Positions 1 to 5,700 of a stretch of 7,663 nt of DNA are shown here, piece by piece. Position numbers and translations under genes: made by a program. Source of the stretch: Streptococcaceae bacterium (GTDB lineage: Bacteria; Bacillota; Bacilli; Lactobacillales; Streptococcaceae); assembly GCA_031285105.1 (NCBI GenBank), contig JAITWV010000223.1:1-7663 (forward strand), given 5' to 3'. How positions within the stretch are numbered: position 1 is the stretch's first letter; each line of letters begins with the position of its first letter. The notes beneath the pieces are model-generated. The model saw only the letters and a list, made by a program, of their open reading frames with translations. It was not told where the DNA came from and ran no database searches.

Positions 1-144
1 AGGGTCTACGATTTTTATATAATCATATTCGTCTACAGGAATATCCAAAACCGATTTTAAAAAATCCGTTAATATATCAACGTTCCGCTGATCACCAAAA
101 ATCATTTTGAAAACAAAGTCGTTTGTTACAGATAAAAGTTTCCA
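1..144 (-). pseudogene. N-terminal remnant of an Rpn family (PD-(D/E)XK) nuclease/putative transposase; runs off the left edge
   Basis: Reading the minus strand from 144 down to 1 gives WK followed by LLSVTNDFVFKMIFGDQRN and then VDILTDFLKSVLDIPVDEYD. This is the characteristic N-terminus of the Rpn recombination-promoting nuclease family, whose usual form is LLSPTNDFVFKKIFGDEKN followed by a helical DILxxFL segment. Family members are DNA endonucleases linked to RecA-independent recombination and are often found as decayed copies in accessory DNA. The catalytic PD-(D/E)XK residues would lie beyond the window edge and cannot be judged. The frame is open from 204 to 1, but no ATG, GTG or TTG occurs in it before the family motif. 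The first ATG (103-105) falls inside the motif, at a position where family members usually have Lys. The 5' end therefore looks lost or frameshifted. The part right of about 144 has no family resemblance. The family call is firm; the pseudogene call is an inference from the missing start. Confidence 0.75.
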
Positions 145-529
145 AAAATATTTTTCTTCAGAAATCCCTTTTTCTATTAGCGAAATTGTCTTAGTTATCG
201 TTATTTATTATTTTACTACGATAACTTTGATATATCTTCCAAGTAGAAAAAATAGGAAATATTCGTCTATAATTCCTATCTTTATGTTTTTTTCAATCCT
301 ATTTACTTTTGTAGGAATGAAACTATCTATTCAGCAACGAGCGATTACATGGAAACTGACAGTTCCTATGTTGATTTCTTATATTTTTTTATTGGAACTG
401 TTCATTTCAGCTATAAGCAGTGCGATTGTATGGATTCAGAAAACTAAGGATGAGTCTACTAAAATCGACAAAATGAATTTCATTTGGGTAATTTTATTTG
501 CATTAATTGGATGGATTATTCAAAAATAA
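107..529 (+). CDS. small four-helix membrane protein of unknown function; 5' end doubtful
   Basis: I do not recognise this protein. From a TTG at 107 it would be 140 residues, with four hydrophobic segments at about residues 27-44, 54-72, 86-110 and 124-138. Short basic or charged loops separate them (SRKNRK near 46-51, KTKDESTK near 112-119). No ribosome binding site precedes the TTG. The first 13 or so codons are antisense to the Rpn remnant on the other strand, so the true gene may begin later or may have lost its original 5' end at a junction somewhere in 145-205. No other in-frame start (TTG 227, ATG near 287) has a good ribosome binding site either. The stop is 17 bases before the start of the next membrane-protein gene, and the two look like one operon. 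It could be a subunit of a small transporter, an immunity-type protein or a truncated remnant; nothing in the sequence decides. Confidence 0.5.
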   Translation: MKTKSFVTDKSFQKYFSSEIPFSISEIVLVIVIYYFTTITLIYLPSRKNRKYSSIIPIFMFFSILFTFVGMKLSIQQRAITWKLTVPMLISYIFLLELFISAISSAIVWIQKTKDESTKIDKMNFIWVILFALIGWIIQK

Positions 530-546
530 CAATAAAGGAGCAAAAA

Positions 547-963
547 ATGAGAAGTAAATATCAATCATACATTGCTATAAATCTAGTTCTTCTTTTATGG
601 GCTATTGTTTATGGAGTCAAACTTTTATTTTTTAAAAATTCTATTCGATCAATTACTGAAGCAAATTATAATAGTGTAATAGAAAAAGTTTGGAAAGTAT
701 CACAAATACCGAATTATATCAATTACCTAACAGGTGGTTTGCTCTTGTTAATGATATTAGTTACGTTTACGATCTTTTTTTTAATAAATCATAGGCACTC
801 CATTTTTGAAGACTTTGAAGTGGCAACTATTTTAGTTGTAAATTTTATAGTGACAATTTTTACAGTAATAATTTTTGGGGACCCAATCTTTACAACCGCA
901 GCTATTTTAAGTGTAATGTTCGGAGGAGTAAGTTTTTTGTTATCAGGTGACAATGGAAGGTGA
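547..963 (+). CDS. small four-helix membrane protein of unknown function
   Basis: The frame is open from a TTG at 484, but the ATG at 547 is preceded by AAAGGAG (534-540) six bases upstream, which decides the start and gives 138 residues. Hydrophobic segments lie at about residues 8-29, 59-80, 91-111 and 114-133. A polar stretch (residues 30-58) sits between the first and second helices, and a short acidic loop containing FEDFE between the second and third. No enzymatic motif or family signature is visible. It follows the 107-529 gene by 17 bases on the same strand, so both are probably cotranscribed and may work together in the membrane. The strong ribosome binding site and intact frame suggest this gene is expressed even if its upstream neighbour is damaged. 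Function unknown. Confidence 0.7.
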   Translation: MRSKYQSYIAINLVLLLWAIVYGVKLLFFKNSIRSITEANYNSVIEKVWKVSQIPNYINYLTGGLLLLMILVTFTIFFLINHRHSIFEDFEVATILVVNFIVTIFTVIIFGDPIFTTAAILSVMFGGVSFLLSGDNGR

Positions 964-968
964 GTAAA

Positions 969-1022
969 ATGACAGAAACTTTTGATAGATGTATTTTAAC
1001 ACCTTTTGCCTTTGCACCATAG
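969..1022 (+). CDS. 17-codon ORF, possible stub of a truncated third operon gene
   Basis: An ATG at 969 lies five bases after the TGA of the preceding gene. It has GGAAGG (955-960) as a plausible ribosome binding site 8 bases upstream, a layout typical of translational coupling. The ORF reads MTETFDRCILTPFAFAP and then meets TAG (1020-1022). The start looks like a genuine gene start, while the product is too short and shapeless to be a normal protein. A likely reading is that the rest of the gene was lost at a junction near 1000-1020. A chance ORF cannot be excluded. Confidence 0.25.
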   Translation: MTETFDRCILTPFAFAP

Positions 1023-1192
1023 AAAGCTATGCCGTAAATAGCACATAAAAAATAATTTCAAATTTTTTGAAAAACCTGTTGACTTCTGACAAAAAGAGTA
1101 TAGAATAGCCTCGCTTTAAAAGAGTTGTAAACGAGTAAGAGATTGATTTTATCGTCTTTTGCTTTCAGCTTTGCACCTTGTGGGGAAATTCG
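1023..1192. other. AT-rich non-coding stretch around the first promoter
   Basis: No protein frame of substance is present. Small inverted repeats are visible: GCTAT/ATAGC near 1026-1042, and TTTCAA/TTGAAA near 1057-1073. A weak AAGAGAT/ATC-TCTT hairpin near 1138-1160 is followed by only a short T run. None has the GC-rich stem and long T tract of a good terminator. CTTTTGC and TTTGCACC occur next to each other near 1003-1019 and again, separated by extra bases, near 1155-1178. Confidence 0.4.
1079..1106 (+). promoter_or_regulatory. sigma-A type promoter P1
   Basis: TTGACT (1079-1084) and TAGAAT (1101-1106) are separated by 16 bases, each one mismatch from the consensus -35 and -10 boxes. Transcription would start near 1113 and run toward the 1511 gene, leaving a very long leader of about 400 bases. 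A second promoter lies closer to the gene. Confidence 0.55.
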
Positions 1193-1219
1193 TTGACAAT
1201 CAGTTACGATAACTATAAA
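1193..1219 (+). promoter_or_regulatory. sigma-A type promoter P2
   Basis: A perfect -35 box TTGACA (1193-1198) is followed after 15 bases by TATAAA (1214-1219). The spacing is slightly short but the boxes are strong. Transcription from about 1226 would include the leader-peptide ORF and the whole structured leader before the 1511 gene. Confidence 0.55.
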
Positions 1220-1235
1220 TTGTATCTGTACATCT

Positions 1236-1273
1236 TTGTCAGTTCGTTCAACATAAAATATAGCAAATATAAT
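1236..1273 (+). promoter_or_regulatory. possible promoter P3, overlapping choices
   Basis: TTGTCA (1236-1241) stands 17 bases before TATAGC (1259-1264). A perfect TATAAT follows at 1268-1273 but has only a poor -35 (CGTTCA, 1245-1250). If TATAAT is used, the transcript would begin almost at the leader-peptide ribosome binding site (1282-1286). This is weaker than P2 and could be chance in AT-rich DNA. Confidence 0.3.
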
Positions 1274-1292
1274 TTAGGATTGAGGGAATTAC

Positions 1293-1334
1293 ATGAAGAA
1301 AGAACGATTAATAATACAACACAAACCTGTTTGA
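1293..1334 (+). CDS. 13-residue leader peptide ORF
   Basis: ATG at 1293 is preceded six bases upstream by GAGGG (1282-1286). The ORF reads MKKERLIIQHKPV and stops at TGA 1332-1334. The peptide is not a signal peptide or pheromone-like sequence. It contains a rare CGA arginine codon and two consecutive rare ATA isoleucine codons, which could slow ribosomes. Its last codons (AAA CCT GTT) contain AACCTG, which is complementary to CAGGTT at 1365-1370. A ribosome sitting on this ORF would therefore control folding of the RNA immediately downstream. This resembles leader peptides of attenuation systems; no known one is recognised. Confidence 0.45.
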   Translation: MKKERLIIQHKPV

Positions 1335-1433
1335 GAAAGCAATCACATAGGTGCAAGTCCTATGCAGGTTATTGCTCTTTGGAGCAAACCTAATTCCGCC
1401 AACTAAGGCAGCAATGTCCTAGTTGGTTTTCCC
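1322..1433 (+). promoter_or_regulatory. structured mRNA leader with competing hairpins, unknown class
   Basis: Hairpin A pairs AGCAAT (1338-1343) with ATTGCT (1371-1376) and, inside it, CATAGG (1346-1351) with CCTATG (1359-1364). The latter closes a seven-base loop TGCAAGT that resembles a tRNA T-loop. Hairpin B, which excludes A, pairs AGGTT (1366-1370) with AACCT (1387-1391) and GCTC (1374-1377) with GAGC (1382-1385) around a four-base loop. The central segment CAGGTTATTGCT (1365-1376) can instead pair upstream with AACCTG (1324-1329, inside the leader-peptide ORF) and AGCAAT (1338-1343). Downstream, its ATTGCT can pair with a second AGCAAT (1410-1415) in the loop of hairpin C. Duplicated elements flanking one shared complement are typical of RNA switches. 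I cannot match it to a named riboswitch. All pairings are read by eye and unscored. Confidence 0.5.
1399..1430 (+). terminator. hairpin C, possible weak terminator or attenuator in the leader
   Basis: CCAACTA (1399-1405) pairs with TAGTTGG (1420-1426), extended by GG (1407-1408) with CC (1418-1419) across one bulged A. The nine-base loop contains AGCAAT. The stem is followed by only TTTT and then CCC, so termination would be weak. It may instead be a structural element of the leader, since its 3' flank GTTTTCCC takes part in another pairing. Confidence 0.35.
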
Positions 1434-1502
1434 AAGTGGATTCAGGAATGATTTAGTTAATAAGTGTTTCAAAAATATAAATTTACAGGGAAAACAAAGG
1501 AG
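1426..1502 (+). promoter_or_regulatory. long-range helix abutting the ribosome binding site of the 1511 gene
   Basis: GTTTTCCC (1426-1433) is perfectly complementary over eight bases to GGGAAAAC (1488-1495). The 3' arm ends directly before AAAGGAG (1496-1502), the ribosome binding site that stands eight bases before the ATG at 1511. Formation of this helix would crowd the ribosome binding site and could restrain translation. The 5' arm overlaps the last base of hairpin C, which links this helix to the upstream switch. Confidence 0.4.
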
Positions 1503-1510
1503 TAGGGTGT

Positions 1511-2554
1511 ATGGAAAAGAAATTAAAAATCGGTATTATTACCGCAGGTGCAGTCGTTGCACTAGGTGGAGCTGGGGGAGCTTATGCTTACACGAATAGC
1601 GAACACCAACAAGAGGTTGCGATTGAAAACATCAAGCGTGATCTATCAGACAACAAGGATATTTTAAAACAAGCAAAAGCCTTGTTAGACGCTAAAGGCG
1701 AGTTTTTAGCAAAGGATTTAAAATCTGAAAGCCTTCAAACAGTTAACAAAGCCTTTGAGAAAAACATCAAAGATGCCAACGAAATCAATCCCGACTTAAT
1801 CGGCAATTATGCGAAAACGTTCAAGAGTGAAACAGATGAAATTGCTGGGTTATTGAATAAAGCATCGACTATGCTAGAAATGCAAACAAGCGTGAATAAA
1901 TTGTTTACGAAAGCTGTTTTAAATGGCTCTGTGGTTGGAAAAGATGTGGTTATCGTTAAGGACTTGAAGGTTGCGGAAGTTGAAGCGATTGAAAAAGAGC
2001 TTGATACTAAAACTGCATTTGGTAAGACTGTTTCAGGTGTTTTGAGCCAAGCGAAAACGCAAATCACTGATACAGACAACGCAACTAAAGCCGTGGACGC
2101 ATCTGTGAAGGATAAAGGTTCTCGTGAGTTGAACAACAAGGCAATTGAGTTGGTAAATAAAGTTAAGAACGCTGATGTTAAAAAGGCATTGATGGATAAA
2201 TTGAATCCGATTAAAGCTGAGCTGGATAAGGTAGATGCTGAAAACCAAGCGAAAGCTGAACAAGAGGCTCAAGCACAAGCGGAGGCGGCAGCTCAACAAC
2301 AAGCTCAAGCACAAGCTCAAGCTCAAGCACAAGCAGAGGCGGCAGCTCAACAACAAGCTCAAGCCAATGCGAATAACCAATCGAATTACACGCCTGATTA
2401 TTCTGGTGGTACGAATAACAGTGGTTCTACTGGTGGGGGAAATAGTGGTAATTCAGGTGGGGGAAATGGGACTTATGATCCTAATAATCCGACATATAGT
2501 GATGATGGTTTAACTCAAGAGGATATGAATAATCGCCCAGAATGGCATGGGTAA
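1511..2554 (+). CDS. exported helical surface protein with Ala/Gln repeat and Gly/Ser/Asn-rich tail
   Basis: The 347-residue product begins with a short basic stretch (MEKKLK) and a hydrophobic segment at about residues 7-26 ending AYA, a possible signal peptidase site. If uncleaved, the segment would serve as an N-terminal membrane anchor. Residues 30-245 are charged and strongly helical, with repeated Lys/Glu/Ala patterns. Residues 247-290 form an almost pure Ala/Gln/Glu tract, likely a coiled coil or extended helix. Residues 291-325 are rich in Gly, Ser and Asn, and the tail ends in EDMNNRPEWHG. There is no LPXTG motif, C-terminal membrane segment or recognisable enzymatic domain. The start is supported by AAAGGAG eight bases upstream. 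It follows an elaborate mRNA leader and precedes the giant adhesin, separated by a probable terminator. A role at the cell surface, perhaps in contact or transfer, is inferred from context only; I do not recognise the family. Confidence 0.8.
   Translation: MEKKLKIGIITAGAVVALGGAGGAYAYTNSEHQQEVAIENIKRDLSDNKDILKQAKALLDAKGEFLAKDLKSESLQTVNKAFEKNIKDANEINPDLIGNYAKTFKSETDEIAGLLNKASTMLEMQTSVNKLFTKAVLNGSVVGKDVVIVKDLKVAEVEAIEKELDTKTAFGKTVSGVLSQAKTQITDTDNATKAVDASVKDKGSRELNNKAIELVNKVKNADVKKALMDKLNPIKAELDKVDAENQAKAEQEAQAQAEAAAQQQAQAQAQAQAQAEAAAQQQAQANANNQSNYTPDYSGGTNNSGSTGGGNSGNSGGGNGTYDPNNPTYSDDGLTQEDMNNRPEWHG
2267..2364 (+). repeat. internal 44-bp direct repeat, 54-bp period
   Basis: Positions 2267-2310 and 2321-2364 are identical except for one base (GCGGAG against GCAGAG). 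A 10-base spacer made of the same CAAGCT words separates them. Each copy codes for the Ala/Gln/Glu pattern AQAQAEAAAQQQAQA. The period is 18 codons, so gain or loss of copies keeps the reading frame. Near identity suggests recent duplication and possible length variation. Confidence 0.85.
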
Positions 2555-2576
2555 TCAAAATTAAATAGCAAAAACG

Positions 2577-2609
2577 AAAGACAGGACTTTAAAAAGTTGT
2601 GTCTTTTTT
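2577..2609 (+). terminator. probable intrinsic terminator after the 1511 gene
   Basis: AAAGACA (2577-2583) pairs with TGTCTTT (2600-2606), with an inner ACT/AGT pair, and the stem runs into six T residues (2604-2609). The stem is AT-rich, so termination may be partial and allow some readthrough toward the adhesin. No clear promoter is visible between here and 2710. Confidence 0.6.
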
Positions 2610-2636
2610 GCATGTTAAAAATTGGAGGTAGAAAAA

Positions 2637-2696
2637 ATGAATGGGATTCGTTCGCCTGCTGGCATAGAGTTCAAATGTTTCAAAAGGACAGCATAG
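2637..2696 (+). CDS. 19-residue ORF immediately upstream of the adhesin
   Basis: ATG at 2637 has a strong ribosome binding site GGAGG (2624-2628) eight bases upstream. The ORF reads MNGIRSPAGIEFKCFKRTA and ends at TAG 2694-2696, 13 bases before the adhesin ATG. Its ribosome binding site is stronger than the AAAGGG (2698-2703 region) of the adhesin itself. It may deliver ribosomes to the adhesin start by coupling, or it may be a leader peptide or the stub of a lost gene. The peptide is not recognised. Confidence 0.4.
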   Translation: MNGIRSPAGIEFKCFKRTA

Positions 2697-2709
2697 AAAG
2701 GGATTTTTC

Positions 2710-5700
2710 ATGAAAGAAAAAAACAAAAAATTAGTCAAACGTTTAGAAAAAGCTAAACGCAATCGTGTTTCTAACGAGAACAACACACAATTAGGTAATC
2801 GTTTTATCAAAGTCGGCAAACACTTAGTTGGTGTCGCAGGTATGACCTTGCTTTTTGGTGGAGCAGTAGCGATTGGCACACCAATGGTTACCCCAACAAT
2901 TCATGTTTCAGCCGCAACCGTATCACCTGGTGATGGAACGGTGTTTGGTACTTTGAATGGCAAAACGGTGTATCAAGCCAAAACAAACGACACAGGACAA
3001 ACTTCATTCCAAAATCTAGTCAACGCAATCGTTCAAGATGCTAGTGCGACAAGTACAATCGTTACTAATGTTGGTTGGCAATCGAATACCACGCTAGAAA
3101 ACGGAAAGCCCTTGCTTCAATTTGGTGGTGCTGCGTGGTTGGGAGGTGATGGCTATTCAGATTCTGACCTTGCAAAAGGTGTTTTAGTTCAAAACGGTAC
3201 AGCCAAAATTAAAAATATTGGTACAGCAGTACAAAACGGACAAACAATACCTTTAGACGCAGGTATTACAATTAGAGATGTAACTACATCTGGTGGGGCG
3301 GAAGATAGTGCGAATGTCATTATGGCTCTCCGCAATATGAATGGTACCTTATCATTAGATTTCCTTCAAAAAACAATTGGAGATAACGTTGGTGGAGGGG
3401 GTGGTGAAGGTAGCTTAGCACGTAGTTTTGTTGATCCAAATCAAGTGTATTCATGGATTTATAACACGTATTATGATGTAACATTGTTAAACGCAAACAC
3501 AGGGCAGCCATTACCAAGCAATACTTTATTCGCAATGAAGGTGTCGGATATTGATAAACAACAATTAGCACAAGTTACCGATGCTAACGCTTTGGCATAT
3601 GTAGTTGCCCCAAACACAAATTTGTCGATTCAGGGAAGTAATTTCCAAACTTCACAGACTGTTGGCTCTGAAACGGATACGACTAATCTAGGTCCGAATG
3701 CTTTTATTGTATTTATGCAAGATAACGGTACAAGTGTTGGGTTTAAGTACCCAATAGGCATCGAACGCAACACCCTACAATCCGCCCTGTTCGGTAAACT
3801 AAACGTAAAAATCAACCCATCAGGCAAAATCAAAGTCGACAAATCAACCACTCAATACGGCGACAACCTACCAAACAACCACTACAATTTCACGAATATC
3901 AAGTTCGATGTAATCAATTCAAGTGGTACAGTTGTTGACACCATCGACCTTGATGCAAACGGTGTGGGATTATCTATTGATTTACCAACGGGTACTTATA
4001 CCTTACGTGAAAAATCAAGTAACTGGACTTCGACAGGTCAAACAGTCCGACCAGATCAAACCGTTGATGTAACAGGCGGCAATACAACAAACGTCAACCC
4101 AAACAACACAGCGGTTCAAGGGAAAATCACAATCCGTAAAACTGGTAAAGAATCAGGACAGGACATGTGGAACGACCAATATACGTTAGCTGGAAACAAA
4201 TTTAAACTAACGCATGAAGATGGTTCAGTCTACAATGTAACGACTGATGCCAATGGGAATGCTCAAATTGATAAACTGCCGTTAGGTAAATATCATATCG
4301 AAGAAACTCAAGCCTCATTAGGTTTTGCAAATACATTTACTCCAGTCGATGTAACACTGACTTATAAAGACAATCAAACTGAAGTAGTCTTCGGTAACGC
4401 CGCTGGAACCAATCAGGAAGTTACAGGGAAAATTTCTATCAAGAAAACAGGTAAAGAATCAGGAAACTCAATGTGGAACGACCTTTACACACTTGAAGGA
4501 AATAAATTCAAACTAACTTCGTACACTGACGGAAAAACCTATACTGCAACGACTGATGTGAACGGTGATGCCTTTGTCGACCACTTGCCTTTAGGTAAAT
4601 ACAAAGTCGAAGAAACACAAGCTTCAATCGGTTTTGCGAATACATTCCAAACACAAGACGTAACGATTTCTTATAAAGACCAAAACACACAAGTTGTCTT
4701 CGGAAACGCCGCAGGTACCAATCAGGAAGTCACTGGAGAGATTACTATTACCAAGAAAGGTAAAGAATCCGATGACAATATGTGGAACGGAAACTATACC
4801 TTAGCTGGCAATGTTTTCAAACTAACTTCACTAACTGACGGTAAAACGTATGAAGTAACAACCAACGACAAAGGTGTCGCAAAAGCTACTCATTTACCTT
4901 TAGGAAAATACAAAGTCGAAGAAATTAAATCTTCTAACGGTTTTGCGAACACGTTTGAACCTAAGGAAGTGGAAATCAAATACAAAGACCAAAATACTGA
5001 AGTAATATTCGGCGAAACAGACGGAGAAAATCAGGAAATCAAAGGGGAAAACCTATTAAAGAAATCTGATGAAGAAACAGGCGTGAATCAAAACGGTGCA
5101 GCTGTGATGAAGAACGCTAAATATGCCTTGTTCTATGCAGACGATGCCACAGGTTCATCGCCACACCATGCAGGGGACCCAGTGAAATGGACGGATAAAC
5201 CAAACCCCGAACTGCTACAAGGGGAAAAAGTGACTTCGGCTGTTATTGGTGGTACACAAACAAACTTCGGCGATAAAGTGGTTGTTGACGTATCAGACGA
5301 CAAACTAGAAGCAGCGGTAGGAAATCTTGCATTAGGAAAATACTACTGGCAAGAAGTCGATGCAGGCGAAGGCTATGTAGTTGATCCAGCAAAACACAAT
5401 TTTGAAATCACGAAAAAGGACGATGCAACTGAAAACATCATCACTCCTGATTCAACTTCAAAAGAACAAGCAATCAAAGCAAAAATCAAATTCCAAAAAT
5501 TAGTCCAAGTGCCAAGCGGTTCAACATTGGCAGGTCTAAATGGTGTAGAAATTACTGCTACTCCGATGGCAGGAACTACAGCTGCACCAGTGATAATGAC
5601 TACTCACACCAACCCAGCCACAGATGAAGATGGTTTTGGTGAAGGTGTATTGGTTTACGGCGACTGGAAAATCGAAGAAACAAAAGGTGTCCAAGGCTAC

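Noticed and set aside
18..23. Perfect TATAAT near the left edge as a promoter for the membrane protein genes
   Set aside because: It lies in the coding sequence of the Rpn remnant (codons for DYI), and its -35 region would fall at or beyond the window edge.
1334..1391. A tRNA or T-box, suggested by the T-arm-like hairpin CATAGG-TGCAAGT-CCTATG
   Set aside because: No acceptor stem, anticodon arm or D-arm can be assembled around it, and no T-box sequence (TGGNACCGCG-like) is present.
1178..1393. 71-codon plus-strand ORF
   Set aside because: It overlaps the promoters, leader peptide and structured leader, has no ribosome binding site at its start, and its translation has no protein-like pattern.
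1344..1430. Cobalamin riboswitch
   Set aside because: GGTGCAAGTCC with flanking inverted arms resembles one conserved element of that class. However, the upstream GGGAA-type box and the downstream CCCGC-ACTGT box are missing, and the gene has no link to B12.
1807..2380. Two long minus-strand ORFs inside the 1511 gene
   Set aside because: They are antisense shadows of the helical and Ala/Gln-rich coding sequence; the Leu/Ser/Cys-rich translation is what such a repeat gives in reverse.
2235..2513. 92-codon plus-strand ORF in another frame of the 1511 gene
   Set aside because: The Lys/Arg/Leu/Asn-rich product is a frame shadow of the Ala/Gln repeat, with no ribosome binding site.
2589..2879. 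96-codon minus-strand ORF over the adhesin start
   Set aside because: It is antisense to the signal-peptide region and to the terminator, with no independent ribosome binding site or protein pattern.
2914..3790. Thioester adhesion domain at the adhesin N-terminus
   Set aside because: A thioester domain needs a reactive Cys and a TQxA(I/V)W-type motif; I saw no cysteine in this region.
4114..5037. CRISPR array or mobile repeat
   Set aside because: The repeats are about 306 bp, in frame, and encode a recognisable protein domain, so they are protein-domain duplications.
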